A stretch of 64,000 nucleotides of DNA from Diadema setosum (Eukaryota > Echinodermata > Echinoidea > Diadematoida > Diadematidae), in contig NC_092706.1 of assembly GCF_964275005.1 (NCBI RefSeq), positions 27,828,781 to 27,892,780 of the forward strand. Reading direction: 5' to 3'. This document shows, piece after piece, positions 9,768 through 22,156 of the stretch. Both the position numbers and the translations under genes were made by a program. The notes under the pieces are model-generated. The model made no database searches, was not told the DNA's origin, and saw only the letters and a list, made by a program, of their open reading frames with translations. The first letter of the stretch is position 1, and the number at the start of each line of letters is the position of its first letter.

Positions 9768-11162
9768 ATTTGAATTAGTATACATAAAAAGAGCTTGTGG
9801 GTCTAGCGCGGAATTGTACGCCCATACTAGCACAGCATGTAGTATTGCCAGATTTGGGGCATTTTTGTAAATTAAACAAAAGATGCTACCCTGGAGCACC
9901 CTGGGGAGCTACACTCACCACATGTACATTTTTAACTCCCCACCCCTTACAGATTTCCCTCCAAGTTTGGTTAAAATCTGCTTGTCAGTTGTTAAGATGG
10001 GAATGGTGAGCGATCGCTAGAGCTCACTTGAGCTATTTGGCTCAGGTGAGTTGAAAACACTAATCAGAAAAATGCAGATGGTCAGTGCCAAATTTGGTAA
10101 AAATCTTTCCAATTGTTTTCAAGAAGATGGCAATGTAGAAAGGATGTTGTTGCCGCCCCAGGGCCCCTCTTAAGAGTATTCCATTTGTACAATACTCCCT
10201 CTCCACATAGATGCTTACCAATTTTGCCATTTACACAGACCTAGTGATGACATTTTTTTTTTTAAACAGTAATAATCTGCTTATTTACTCATCTGATTTC
10301 TTCAAATATTTCAAAATTCCATATCTTTTCTTTCTTTTTTTTTTCATTCTCTAATACACACTTTTATCATGGTGGATTCTAGTTTAAGGCTCACGATCAC
10401 CCATGCAAGAATGAATCTGTTTCCGAATTTCGTTTATGAGCTACTGTACCACAGTGGAATCTTACAATGCAATGATGAACACTAGCTGACCAGACGCTGT
10501 TTATACGCTATGCGAACCCACGTACGTACAGCGACTGGGCTGTGTATAGTTAGATGAACACATAACTTTCTCACAGGGTACTGTAGTAAGTTCAAGCTTG
10601 TAATTATGATTAATAAAATCTCCACAAGTCATGTTTTTAAACTAAAGCAAGTATTCCACAATTTTAATTCCTCCCCAACTTGTGTATTTACGAAAGGATT
10701 CTACTTACGGTTTTGTTCTTTACAGCAAAACCAGGTTTCCTGTTGATGGCAGTCAAAGGATGTGTCTACTGCAACAGATAAATCACATAAAAAGGGAATG
10801 TCATCCATCTAAATTTTGATAAGTAACTCAATCATTTTCAAAGCAGGATCATGTCAATAATTATATCGAAGAATAAATCGTCGGCTGGCCAATATAATTG
10901 GTAAACACACATCACTACATTACATACCTTCACACATCAGTCACTTGTTTTCCGCATACAATTTGACAATTCTCGAGTAGAAGCTGTTATGATTGAACAA
11001 TTGGTTAACCACTTGTTAATGTCGTGTTGTACATCATTTCCGCATACGATGTGCTTCTCAAATTTCACAATACACGTCTACGTTCATTTGAAGCTCCGTT
11101 GTTGGCAGACAAACAGAGCTTCGATATCGGAGTTACCCTGTGTAGTGTTAGCGAAGTATATT
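9768..11162. other. Non-coding stretch
   Basis: Mixed unique-looking sequence with T-runs near 10250 and 10330. No reading frame looks coding, and the short frames overlap on different strands without motifs. The only recognisable item is a partial copy of a small dispersed repeat at 10478-10549. Confidence 0.5.
10478..10549 (-). repeat. Partial copy of CTATACACAGC dispersed repeat
   Basis: On the minus strand this starts CTATACACAGCCCAGTCGCTG and continues through TCGCATAGCG to GTCTGGTC and an AGCTAG-type end. This order is shared with the full copy at 13399-13489. The second terminal inverted repeat is missing. Confidence 0.6.
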
Positions 11163-11520
11163 GTATGGTTGAGGGGTCTAGATATCGCGCACGTAAATTT
11201 GAAATGCTCTTATAATAGAAGTTATTCTATAATCGTACCTGAATTTCTCAATGAATATCACGAAAAAGCAGAAAAATCACCTCCCAGAATCTCCTGATGA
11301 TACGATGACGGAGTAGTGCGCTGTCGCCGTTTGTATGTCGGACTTTCTTTTATGCGTTCAATTTCTCGGGGTATGTAAAGATCGCGCAGCTGCCCTCTGT
11401 AGTTTCATGCGTGAAAGTGTCTGCCCCTCTGCGGCTGTAACGTGCTCCGGCTTTCGTAGAATATTTTTTCACTTGATATTAAATTTGTCCCTGTTATAAG
11501 CAACAGCAGTTTTACCTAAC

Positions 11521-11750
11521 TTGTGTATATTATTGTTATTATTATTATTATATGTGTTATTATTATTATCATTATTATTATTATTATTGTTATTATTATT
11601 ATCATCATTATTACTATTATCACCACCACCATCATCGATGATCATAATCATCATCATCATTATCATTTTCATTATTATTATTATCACTTCCACCACCATC
11701 ATCATTTTATCATTCTTATTATCATTATTTCTATCATTGATATTTTCATA
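11521..11750 (+). repeat. ATT/ATC-rich microsatellite (left arm)
   Basis: Interrupted runs of ATT, ATC and CAC triplets. Reading frames through it give only poly-Ile/Leu or poly-Asn and are artefacts. The reverse-complement version lies at about 14364-14570. Confidence 0.9.
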
Positions 11751-11860
11751 ATCGTTAATGATTTTCATTTATAAAGTTTTCTTACAATATTTCTAATCAC
11801 TTTAACCAATAATATACACGTAATATGAAATGGAAAAAAGTAAAATATGAACATATACTT

Positions 11861-11899
11861 TGTGTGTGTGTGTGTGTGTGTGTGTGTTTGTGTGTGTGC
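11861..11899 (+). repeat. (TG)n microsatellite (left arm)
   Basis: About 19 TG repeats with one TTT interruption. The right-arm counterpart (CA)n at 14141-14171 is shorter, showing that the arms have changed independently. Confidence 0.9.
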
Positions 11900-12523
11900 T
11901 TACCCATTCGTCACCCTCTCATTTTCGTCACCCATTTGTCACACTCTCATCTAATTTGTTTTCTTCATATTATGGCCCTCCCCTGTCACAAATATATCAC
12001 AAGTTAGCGCAAGAAATCACAAGCAAATTCAAATTGAAATCACACTTCAACTTCGATAGACTGAAATATTTATTCCTTTGTAATATTATAATCGTTGTGT
12101 TAAAATTTGACTTAAAACAACATTTATTAACAGTATTTCAGCGTAGCTGGCAGCATACACGTACATTGTTCTTGTGTATGATGACGTCACGTGGTAAACG
12201 ATCGATCGAACAAATTACGAATTCTATCGACTACGAACGAGACAAGCGAGACGACACGTCTAGGCTACAACATCCTTAGAACAGATTTTAAGGGAAGGTA
12301 GGTTTGTACAAGGTAAAAAATTGGAAATTTAGTGGAAAATTCGTTGGAAATCAAAATTTCTTACCTGCTTCCTTCTCATGTTGAGCGGTAAGTCAGGTAT
12401 GTTTATTCCATGGGCGTATCGGCAAATTTTGCGCTTAGTCCTACGCGTAATATCGCTTGCTATACGCAGTTACGCTATGCGCGATCATTAGGTCCCTGCG
12501 CGAGACCTAGTACCCTTACTATA

Positions 12524-13517
12524 TATCAAATAATAATAAAGAAATATTGCTACTTGTCTTGTATGCTAGCTTTTACTACGTAACAAGACATCAGCGACTA
12601 GCGACAGATAAAAACGATGGACTTTTACGGTGGCTTACGAAAACACCGATCAAACATGAAAATGACCCAATACTAAAAATTATAGACTAGTCAGCGCAGT
12701 TGGACTAGCGCGACAAACGCACCTCGTAGGACCTAGACTAACTGCTGGTCACAGTTTAATAGACCTAACGACACGTGTTAGACCTAGGCCTACTAATCTA
12801 TCATATACTACAGATGTTGGTAGGCCTACTCACCAGCAAAAGGTTGCAAATTGAGCACTGTAAAAACAGTATACGATTCTCTCCTATTGAGGATCGAGAC
12901 ACTGTTCGCGAACGATTGCTCATGTTGCTGCCTTCTTGGAGGACCGTATCCTATCTTTACGGCAGTTTGCAAACTTTTGCTGGGGAGTACCAACGTCTTA
13001 ATAGCAAGACTTGTTTGTCACACTTTTCCCATTGAATATTTTGGTAATGTTTAATATTACTAACACAGAACTAGACTCTAGAGTTCTAGTTTCTAATATT
13101 TATAAGGTCATTTCAACGTTAGATTATAATGTTCGATTGTGTAGGTTGTAAGCCATTGTAAGAGTTCATCGTTTTTATACGCCCGGACTTGCTGCGGAAA
13201 GATCCTTTTGGGACAGCCACCCCAATTACATTAGTAGTAGGCCTAGGCCTAACATAAGTTAGGTCCTACTAACGTACTAACAGTAGGTCTAGAATCTTAA
13301 TTCTAGGCCTAGGCCTAGATCTACTAGATCCTAGTACTAACACCGTTAGATTTCTACTAGCCCGACAAGATGCTGTTTAATAGTACGCTGTTACATAACT
13401 ATACACAGCCCAGTCGCTGTGTACATGTTTTCGCATAGCGTAACAGTGTCTGGTCGGGCTAGCTGTTACAACGACTGCGCTGTGTATAGCAGTTTAGTCT
13501 ACTACGTTACGTACTAG
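12524..13517. other. Spacer of the palindrome
   Basis: A 994-bp unpaired centre between the arms. It holds dense AGGCCT/CTAGG palindromes at 12780-12840 and 13236-13335, and the MITE-like element at 13399-13489. CCTTTTGGGACAGCCACCC at about 13203 is repeated inverted at about 15080. No coding frame is supported. Confidence 0.8.
13399..13489 (+). mobile_element. 91-bp MITE-like element
   Basis: It starts CTATACACAGCCCAGTCG and ends with CGACTGCGCTGTGTATAG, an 18-bp terminal inverted repeat matching at 17 positions. No clear target duplication is seen. Related partial copies lie at about 10478-10549 (minus), 17025-17075, 25759-25825 and 34503-34570. It is too short to encode anything and is a non-autonomous DNA-transposon candidate. 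Confidence 0.6.
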
Positions 13518-14926
13518 TATAGTAAGGGTACTAGGTCTCGCGCAGGGACCTAATGATCGCGCATAGCGTAACTGCGTATAGCAAGCGATATTACGCGTAG
13601 GACTAAGCGCAAAATTTGCCGATACGCCCATGGAATAAACATACCTGACTTCCCGCTCAACATGAGAAGGAAGCAGGTAAGAAATTTTGATTTCCAACAA
13701 ATTTTCCACTAAATTTCCAATTTTTTACCTTGTACAAACCTACCTTCCCTTAAAATCTGTTCTAAGGATGTTGTAGCCTAGACGTGTCGTCTCGCTTGTC
13801 TCGTTCGTAGTCGATAGAATTCGTAATTTGTTCGATCGATCGTTTACCACGTGACGTCATCATACACAAGAACAATGTATGCTGCCAGCTACGCTGAAAT
13901 ACTGTTAATAAATGTTGTTTTAAGTCAAATTTTAACACAACAATTATAATATTACAAAGGAATAAATATTTCAGTCTATCGAAGTTGAAGTGTGATTTCA
14001 ATTTGAATTTGCTTGTGATTTCTTGCGTTAACTTGTGATATATTTGTGACAGGGGAGGGCCATAATGATACTGAAGAAAACAAATTAGATGAGAGTGTGA
14101 CAAATGGGTGACGAAAATGAGAGGGTGACGAATGGGTAAGCACACACACAAACACACACACACACACACAAAATATGACGTGTTCATATCAGGGAGGTGT
14201 GAGACCTTCCTGTTCATATTTTACTTTTTTCCATTTTATATTACGTGTATATTATCGGTTAAGTGATTAGAAATATTGTAAGAAAACTTTATAAATGAAA
14301 ATCATTAATGATTATGAAAATAAACTTTATAAATGAAAATCATTAACGTTTATGAAAATATCAATGATAAAAATAATAATAAGATAATAAGAATGATAAA
14401 ATGATGATGGTGGTGGAAGTGATAATAATAATGAAAATGATAATGATGATGATTATGATGATCGATGATGGTGGTGGTGATAATAGTAATAATGATAATA
14501 ATGATAATAATAATAATAATGACAATAATAATAATAACACATATAATAATAATAACAATAATATACACAAGTTAGGTAAAACTGCTGTTGCTTAACAGGG
14601 ACAAATTTAATATCAAGTGAAAAAATATTCTACGAAAGCCGGAGCACGTTACAGCCGCAGAGGGGCAGACACTTTCACGCATGAAACTACAGAGGGCAGC
14701 TGCGCGATCTTTACATACCCCGAGAAATTGAACGCATAAAAAAAAGTCCGACATACAAACGGCGACAGCGCACTACTCCGTCATCGTATCATCAGGAGAT
14801 TCTGGGAGGTGATTTTTCTGCTTTTTCGTGATATTCATTGAGAAATTCAGGTACGATTATAGAATAACTTCTATTATAAGAGCATTTCAAATTTACGTGC
14901 GCGATATCTAGACCCCTCAACCATAC
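13518..14926 (-). repeat. Right arm of the 3.8-kb palindrome
   Basis: About 1409 bp, the inverted copy of 11163-12523. It is longer mainly because of a 38-bp direct duplication at 14284-14359 (two copies starting AAACTTTATAAATGAAAATC), and it has shorter microsatellites. The arms therefore differ by more than sequencing noise. Confidence 0.92.
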
Positions 14927-15906
14927 TACTAGTACATAGATATCTAGTAGGCCTACTAGTAGACAGTGAGTCAGTGCAGCTAGATCTAGATCCTATCGGC
15001 TATACAAGTTACAACTCTACCTAGCCTAATCTTGGCCTTGCTTGCGATACACACGGATGCACACACGCACTCACTTTTATGGGTGGCTGTCCCAAAAGGA
15101 ACTCTTGCCAAACTGAACAAAGGTCTAACATAACCCCGGGTGCTCCTTGGATACGGAATTGTACACAGTTATCAAAGGCCTAGACCACGTCTATAGTCCT
15201 ATACAGTACTGTACAACGCTTCGCGTTGCGTGGGGCTGGTCGCAGTTCTAGACTAGGTCCTAAGTTTTTGGATACGTACTCTTCCGTGAGAACTCACACT
15301 TCACTGGTTACCTAGGCCTGGCTAGGTCTCTCGTTTGAGACTGATCCTAGATCCTCTACGGCTACGCTCCAGATCTATACTAGGCCCTAATTACTATTTT
15401 GGAATGGTGTATAGGAAGATCAAACTTTTTCTTCAATTCTAGCCAGTTTTGTGTGGCTGCCTGACCATGAGCAGGTAAAGAATAGAGAGAACTAGCAGAG
15501 CTCAAGGAGTCAAGCAAGGTCACAAGGAGAAGGATGTGTGGTATGGTAGCTCGCCGCTGTCTATGTGCGAGAGGGAGACACAAAAATATACGTGTAGGAC
15601 TACACAAAACCTGCTGACGATAACGCATCTCTATATCAAATCCCGTGTTCTGCTAGGTAGCATTGCATGCATTTTATACCATCAATCTAAAATTTTCTTC
15701 ACAAATAAAAACAATGGATGATAGCGTAAAACACTTCTCATCACTATAAATGGATAAATTACTCACGATTTTCTGAAAGTTGGAGCGAACGCTAGTAATT
15801 CTCTAACCATCAATAACTCTTTATTCTCTTGCCGAGTGATTCAAGAATTGCCGCGCTGACCACCTCGTCTGCAAAAGTATGTCCCGAGATGCTGCGCTGT
15901 GATTGG
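14927..15906. other. Non-coding stretch
   Basis: AGGCCT and CTAG-rich sequence with a short CA-rich run near 15060. A GGTGGCTGTCCCAAAAGG segment at about 15080 is the inverse of one in the palindrome spacer. The frames here are short and lack motifs. Confidence 0.5.
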
Positions 15907-16098
15907 TTAAAACCACGGTTTCAGTTGAGTCCACTGTTTCAGACCACCCCAAACAGTTGACTCAAAATCGTGACGTAGAAGACTGCGGAGAAACCATGGT
16001 TTCTGCCGAAACCACCTTTGTGAATCGCAAGTTGAAACCATGGTTTCAAATCTGCGGTTTGAAACCGTGGTTTCGAGCGAAACCACCTTTGTGAATTC
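15907..16098 (+). repeat. Cluster of GAAACCATGGTTTC palindromes
   Basis: Within 190 bases AAACCACGGTTT occurs once, GAAACCATGGTTTC twice and GAAACCGTGGTTTC once. Half-site runs GAAACCACCTTTGTGAAT occur twice. The arrangement looks like an irregular repeat of a perfect 14-bp palindrome. It ends just before the first copy of the 8.74-kb unit. Confidence 0.75.
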
Positions 16099-17024
16099 GG
16101 GCCTATATGTCTATAGGCTAGCTTAAAAAAAAAAAGTCAATGTCAACTAGACTTTCTGAAAGTACTCTAGACGCTATTATCGATTCATTATCCAAATCCG
16201 CTACTTTCAAGCAGGATAAGAAGCTATCGGTAGAGAACTAGAGTGCTGGTGAGTGCTATGGCGATGAATAGGTGCTAGGCTTACGCTACGCCTTACACAA
16301 TGTAGGCACCCTACGTAGCCTACAGTCTATACTCTAGTCTAGAACCATCTAGATTTTACATAGCCCTAGGCCTACCCCCTTGGCCTCATTCCCCTCCTGT
16401 ACATGTGGGCTAGTTATTTTGCAGTGATACTGTCCACGTGACGTGAAAGCTTGCTGAATTTTTTAATTGATGTGTAAATTTATTTTTGATAGGCCTAATC
16501 ACTCGATTAGACTCTGTGGTCTAGGCCTGTGTTAGGCCTATATTAGTATATAAAATAGTCTATAGGCCTAGGCCTATTTGTAATTTGGGCTAGTTTCTAG
16601 ACCTAGCTAGGGGTTTACATCTAGGTAGGGCCTAGATGTTCTAGGCCTAGTAGAAGTTCTACTTTTGCAGGTCTTAAAAGAAAGTTAAGAGTTGGCCCAA
16701 GGGTACGTGCTCCACAACTTCACTATTTTAGTCCAATGGTTAGAACTAATCAACCGTATCAACTGTATCAGTGACCCCTACACAGACGTGTCGTTATTGA
16801 TATTGGTGTGAGCCTACAGCGCCCCGGGGTTAGTCTAAAACCTTCTTTGAGCAGGGAGGTGAAATCAAAGAGGTTGGAGAACCTCTTTGGGTGGAATAGA
16901 CCTTGCTTTTTCAGGTTGTTCTGTTCTGGAATTTGGACGGATCAATTGAAATCTTGCAATTTAGTGTTGACTAGCTGGATCAATAAAAAGCTATGATTTA
17001 AAACGAACAAGGGCCAAGTGCATC

Positions 17025-17095
17025 CCAGGGTCCCAGTCGCTGTACTTCGCACCGCATCTGGTTGGGCTACTGTTTGGGGGGGGGGGGGGAGAAAT
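17025..17095 (+). repeat. Decayed CTATACACAGC-family copy with G-run (unit copy 1)
   Basis: GTCCCAGTCGCTGTACTTCGCACCGCATCTGG... resembles the middle of the 91-bp element at 13399. A G-run of about 14 follows. The same place in copies 2 and 3 retains the AACTATACACAGCCCAG end. Confidence 0.5.
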
Positions 17096-18014
17096 TGAAC
17101 CATTTCTATAGTAAGTACCTACAAGTAATCAGAGTTGCAATGATAGTACTGTAGTGTAGTGTATCAAACAGTGCCAGTAAAACTTTAAGTTTTGTAATAC
17201 AGTGTGTAAATATAGGTCTATAGTCACCAAGGCTGACATTTCAGACAAGAAGCGTACGGATAAGATGAGCAAACTGACTGTAGGATATCCAAGCAGAAAT
17301 ATTTACATGTGTCAGTGCTTATGTTGAAAACAAGTGCCAGTGGTTGAAGGGGTACACTTATGAAAGCTACCCAGGCCTGGATTTCAAGTGATTTACTTGA
17401 TGGAGTCATAACTATGAGTACAACAATTCTTTATGCTCTTTTTGTTTGTGGAAAGAACAAATAGGCCTTGTTAGAATGCATTTAAACAAATGGTATTTAT
17501 GGACACTTACCAATTAGATACCAGAATTTGCATAGTACCATACTCTAATACAAGGTGTGTGCCACCCTATAGTGTAGTTGTATGTAACCCCATAGGCCTA
17601 CCCAAGCACCACGTCACAATGACCTCCGGATTTGGGAAATGAGGAAACATAGTTGAGAGTGCTTGCAATAGGCAGGACACATGAGAGCCTAATGGATGTG
17701 TGATTTGCAATGTACATTGTATAATATATACGGTACAGCACTAAAAATATTGTACATGTCTGCATATGAATATGAGTGGGGGTGATGGATTGATGGGCAG
17801 TCAACAGTCAACCGTGCCTAAGTCGATTTGATTTGGACTAAAGAAATAGATTCTGCTTCAAGAAATTTTGGCTTATGAAGATTAAAATTAATAGAATATA
17901 AAGAGAAGAGGATGTGAAAAGACTGTAGACTTTGGTGATTATTTGACTTTAATATGCAAGGTGAATGACTGTATAGAGGGTTAATTTGTTACAGAGGGGA
18001 GGATATGAAAGCAG

Positions 18015-18266
18015 TTCAAAGAGTGTTCCAACATTATTGTAATATCAAGAAAAAAGTGCCTGCTTCTAAACATCAATGTCCATTTTGTTCCTACACTGTT
18101 TGGTTGTAATTTTGCAAATTCTCATTGCTCTTTTGTACTTCTGCACGATGAGACAATTTTATCTGTTCTATCAGCAGGGAAAGGAAGAAAAAGAGGAGAA
18201 AAACCATGTTTCTTCAAGACCGAGACTCACACCAGCATGAGAATTCCAGCCAGTGCACACAGACAG
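18015..18266 (+). other. Exon-like stretch A (unit copy 1)
   Basis: Open from about 18015 (FKECSN...) to a GTAAGT donor at about 18267, preceded by an AAAGCAG acceptor-like site. The frame stays open to the donor in copy 1. In copies 2 and 3 one A is missing (GAGAAAACC for GAGAAAAACC), which brings a stop before the donor. The product is not recognised. It may be an exon of a decayed duplicated gene. Confidence 0.25.
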
Positions 18267-18925
18267 TAAGTGAACATCGTACATTGTACGATAATTTCCA
18301 GTTAAGAGAGAGAATGAAATGTGTAGAACCTCTCAGCTTGAAATGTGAATATATTGATTTGTTGGAATCTGTCATTATTGTCTTAGGATAAATTCTGATG
18401 TGATGTCTCATTTGAGGATACTTGTACAATGACTTCATCCTACTGAACAAGAAAATGTACAGCATGGCATAGTAATGAGTAAAGAAGACTTCGCAGCAGT
18501 TCATACAAAATTATAAGCAAAAATGATGCATTGAAATTTACATAACACAAAGTTACCCATAATGAAAGGAATGTTTTGTACAGCAATGGCTTATATTATG
18601 TTTAATAAAGAGTTAAGACATTCAAATCTCTTTATCAAGCCCCCTGAAAACTGAAAATGCTCTACATATCCTGACAGTAGTATTCAGGCCTTCATGATTC
18701 AGGTACATTGTATCATTTTGGCGCATGAAGTTGCATGTAATAAAAATTCTTCAGTATATTACTGATTGTTTGAAATTTCCCTCATTTTCAAATTAAAATG
18801 TTGGTACCATCATACCTTTACACAAAACGCCTTTTGGATGTCCACAAATTGACTTTGTGAGTGCAATGTTTCCATTTTTATTTCCCATTTCTTATGTCTT
18901 CAATATTTCTTGTATCATGTATAGG

Positions 18926-19061
18926 TATAACTTCTGTGAATCAAGGGAAATGGCAGCTGAGGGCAGACAGGCCAAACTTAATATCAAGAGACGGTATACA
19001 CTGCAAAGGATGAGCAGCTCGCTGTCAACAATGAGGAAAAGTGTGAACAAAACAAGGCAGT
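18926..19061 (+). other. Exon-like stretch B (unit copy 1)
   Basis: A pyrimidine-rich tract and ATAG acceptor precede an open frame reading YNFCESREMAAEGRQAKL and ending TRQ-stop. Counterparts are at 27686-27821, 51644-51779 and, minus strand, 63094-62959, with a few amino-acid changes between copies. The product is not recognised. Confidence 0.25.
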
Positions 19062-19343
19062 GATTTTTTAAACACATTTCATCAGGCTGAGGTCATCACT
19101 CTTAGAAAACAAGGGACACACGAAGCAAGCAGTGTTTCAGAGCTGCAACAAGTGCATGGGTAGTAATAATCTCGGCTGCATCACATGCATCCAAGTGTGC
19201 TAGCTACAATAAAAGCACGTTGTGCTTTTCAAAGATATTGAAGAGTCCTTTGGATATTTTGCCCCTGTCACTTATTCTGTGTGAGTCATTTATTCTGCAG
19301 TATTAGCACTGATAATGGGATAATCAACCTTTTACTGAACCAG

Positions 19344-19456
19344 TGTTCAAGAAGTTACGTGTAACATCCAAAACCCTCCACGTAGAGATTGGCAGAAAAC
19401 ATATTGCAGAGCCCTGTTTTGTTCTTTTTCATGGGAAGAAATGTTCAGTCCATGAT
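19344..19456 (+). other. Exon-like stretch C, identical in all four copies (copy 1)
   Basis: The acceptor TTTTACTGAACCAG and donor GAT-GTGAGTATG bracket 113 nt that read FKKLRVTSKTLHVEIG... to ...KKCSVHD. By my reading all 113 bases match in copies at 28104-28216, 52062-52174 and 62676-62564, although flanks differ between copies. The protein is not identified. Confidence 0.35.
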
Positions 19457-19980
19457 GTGAGTATGTATATAATGCAGGGAGGTGACTCACCTCCCTGGTA
19501 TATGTATGTACACTGTAAAGCACCACAGTTTGAGTTTCTAGAGAGCTGTAGGACAATTATAACTTAAATATACAAGAGTAATCTGGCCATGAACATCATG
19601 TCTATGGACATGTTTTATTATATTTTTTTTCCTTACCCTGGTCCATTATACACCGTAAATACAGCTACTACTGTATTCATAATCTCCAAGGTAACAGTTC
19701 ACTGGTCCTTGTTTTGTTATTCAAACCACAAAATATGGTTTGTTACTCTGAAGGCTTGTAAGTCTCAGCCATATTCCATTTCAGGCTATCAAACCTTTAG
19801 AATAAGGAACATTCAAAATAACAAACAGTTGTATTAAAGGACATCATCGAACTCAAAACTGCCAAGGTATATTGTGAGACATTTCATGTTTCTTGGTGGT
19901 AAAAAAAAAAAGTTCTTTAATAAGTACTGGTTGAAATTATGATGATCTTGATCTTGTTTACAGTTGTGTAGCACCACCTG

Positions 19981-20209
19981 GGGGCAGATGAACCTGTGCT
20001 GTGGCAAGATGGCACTGAATTTGATTTCTCAGCAATTGAACCACTTATTTGTATTGCATTCATGGGTCCTGGGATAGTTCCCACTAGAAGGCTAGAAGGT
20101 GGTTACGAGATATGTAGTAAACCATATTTTCCAACAAGCTGTATCTGTTTCACACTATTACAAAAGATCAGTAGATACTGCTATGGGCCAATTTGCAGAT
20201 TACAGTACT
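19981..20209 (+). other. Exon-like stretch D (unit copy 1)
   Basis: After a TTTACAG/TGTAG acceptor region a frame reads DEPVLWQDGTEFDFSAIE and ends at a stop about 70 residues later. Copies differ mostly at amino-acid-changing positions (for example LICIAF here, LIFIDF in copies 2 and 3), which argues against present-day constraint. Confidence 0.2.
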
Positions 20210-22156
20210 AATCAGTTGTACAAAGTTACATGTACAGTATACAGTGAACACAATGGTGGATCTTTTTTGGTTAATACAGTATGTCGTTTCCCAATTGACA
20301 TCGTGATATTGTAGCATAATTGAACACATTTCTAGGGCATTTGCATACATTTTTGGGCAAAAATTAACAGTTCTGCATGTCAGAAGTATTTTTGCTGTAA
20401 CATTTGGTTACCTTAAACTTAATAAAGACATGTTTGTATGAGTAGATCACAGCACAAGTATACAAATGCAGATAAGTTACATGTAGATAAGCTAACTTTA
20501 TGCGTGGTTGTCTTGATATTCAGTACTGTATTAGTACCTCTATGACCATGCATGCTTAAAAGATATGCATGAGTGCATGACAGTGGGGAACACACACATG
20601 AGTATTCAGCCATAGATGTGGGTTAATTTTGAGCTCAGTTGATGGTATGATCTGGGATAGATAGGGTTTATGCAATGGGAAGAGAAACTTGGTGTAATTC
20701 AGATGTGAGTGCATGATGTTATCATGAAGATGTTCATGTCATACACTACATATTATGTATGTGTTCAGTCGTGCTGAACTGCAGAGAAGACGTAAGGTAT
20801 AGAATACAGATTTCAATGTGGATCGAGGCTTTGACACATTTAGCGATAGGCCTACATGTCCTTGGAAGAGAGCATGTGAAGTAATCCTACTTATGAGGAT
20901 AGCTACAGGTAGTTGACTGAAGGGTTTCCAGCAGACTGTCAACCAGTTTGCAATTAAGCATGTTACAGAGAATGTTCATTCAATTTTAAATGAATCTGAT
21001 TATTGATTTAAAAAACATAAAAACAAATAGAAAAATCACAAGCAAGGGATTATTGAAAACATTACTCTTTGTTCACTGTTTTAATGGAGTCAATCACACA
21101 GTGAATAGGGAGCTACAAATGTATGGAGCAACATACAAGAAACAAACAATCAGCAGTAATGAATTATTGAACCTAGTAATTATTCCAGTAGTTTAATGTT
21201 ACATATATCATAATAATATGTAACACTTTGATTTACTCAACCCTTCTCATTTTGTAGGTGTAACTAGTGTTTCATAATGAGGAGTGTATACTAAGTACAC
21301 GTGTAATTGGCTCTTCTGTACTCAGCAATGTGTGCATTCTCATTAACTGCCTTTTCATACTTGTAGTATGCTTTTCTTTTGCACATTTCTCTGTACTATC
21401 AGTCATTATATGAACATTTCTTTCAATATGAGAGCAACAAGAAAAGAGGTACAATATAGGGGTCCTACATATCTGTGAAAGTGCATGCTGTCTTGTTCAG
21501 AGAGACAGTGTGTCTTTTGTCTCCATCATGTCTTGTCATCAATTGCCCAGCATCATCTGATATGGGGCAAATGGAGGGGGGGGGGGGTGGATGAGGAGCA
21601 AGCTTAATTTGCGATACTGTACGCGCCATATATTTAACAAGTATTTATCAAGACTGAGACAAATTGTGCAAGTAGTTCAATTCATGATTGTGGGGTACAA
21701 AGTACTGAATGTAGAAATATATGTTTGCAGATGGACCCTAATGTCAGTGTCAGAGTTGATATTTTTGTGTGTCTTCAAATTCATGGATACATGTAGCAGC
21801 TGTCTTGGGAAATTCATGAAGATATATACCTTGCAGAATATTGAGCATATACAGTAGGTTAAGTTTAGTGTGGTATGGTGTATATCATGTAATGCATCAT
21901 ATTCATACTTTACGTCATTTAAAAAATGTCATTCTAGTGCTTACAGCTGCTTTAATAAATACTTGAAGTGCACCTTTAAAGTACCATCCTGACATGCGCC
22001 AAAATTTCTTCTGAATTTCCTGAAAACTGCAGGTGAATTTAAATCTGCATTTTTAAACTTGAGTTTAGGGTCAAAATGCACTGTTTCCATGACAACAGAA
22101 TTTCAACTATACTCTTGTTAAATGTGTCCATCACAAATTTGCACTGACCTTGCTAT

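Larger units (their letters stand above)
11163..12523 (+). repeat. Left arm of a 3.8-kb imperfect palindrome
   Basis: About 1361 bp, matching the reverse complement of 13518-14926 base for base over long stretches, with scattered substitutions and differing microsatellite lengths. Outer edge GTATGGTTGAGG; inner edge ACCCTTACTATA. It contains an ATT/ATC microsatellite and a TG run. The 139-codon frame at 11860-12279 recurs in the other arm but runs out of the TG repeat and is not convincing coding sequence. Confidence 0.92.

Noticed and set aside
11469..11774. Frames of poly-Asn and poly-Ile/Leu, repeated at 14350-14595.
   Set aside because: Translations of an ATT/ATC microsatellite in both strands.
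19344..19456. Resemblance of FKKLR...TLHVE to the beta-trefoil region of CSL/Su(H) proteins.
   Set aside because: Only a dozen loosely matching residues recalled from memory, and no other exon in the unit supports a CSL gene.
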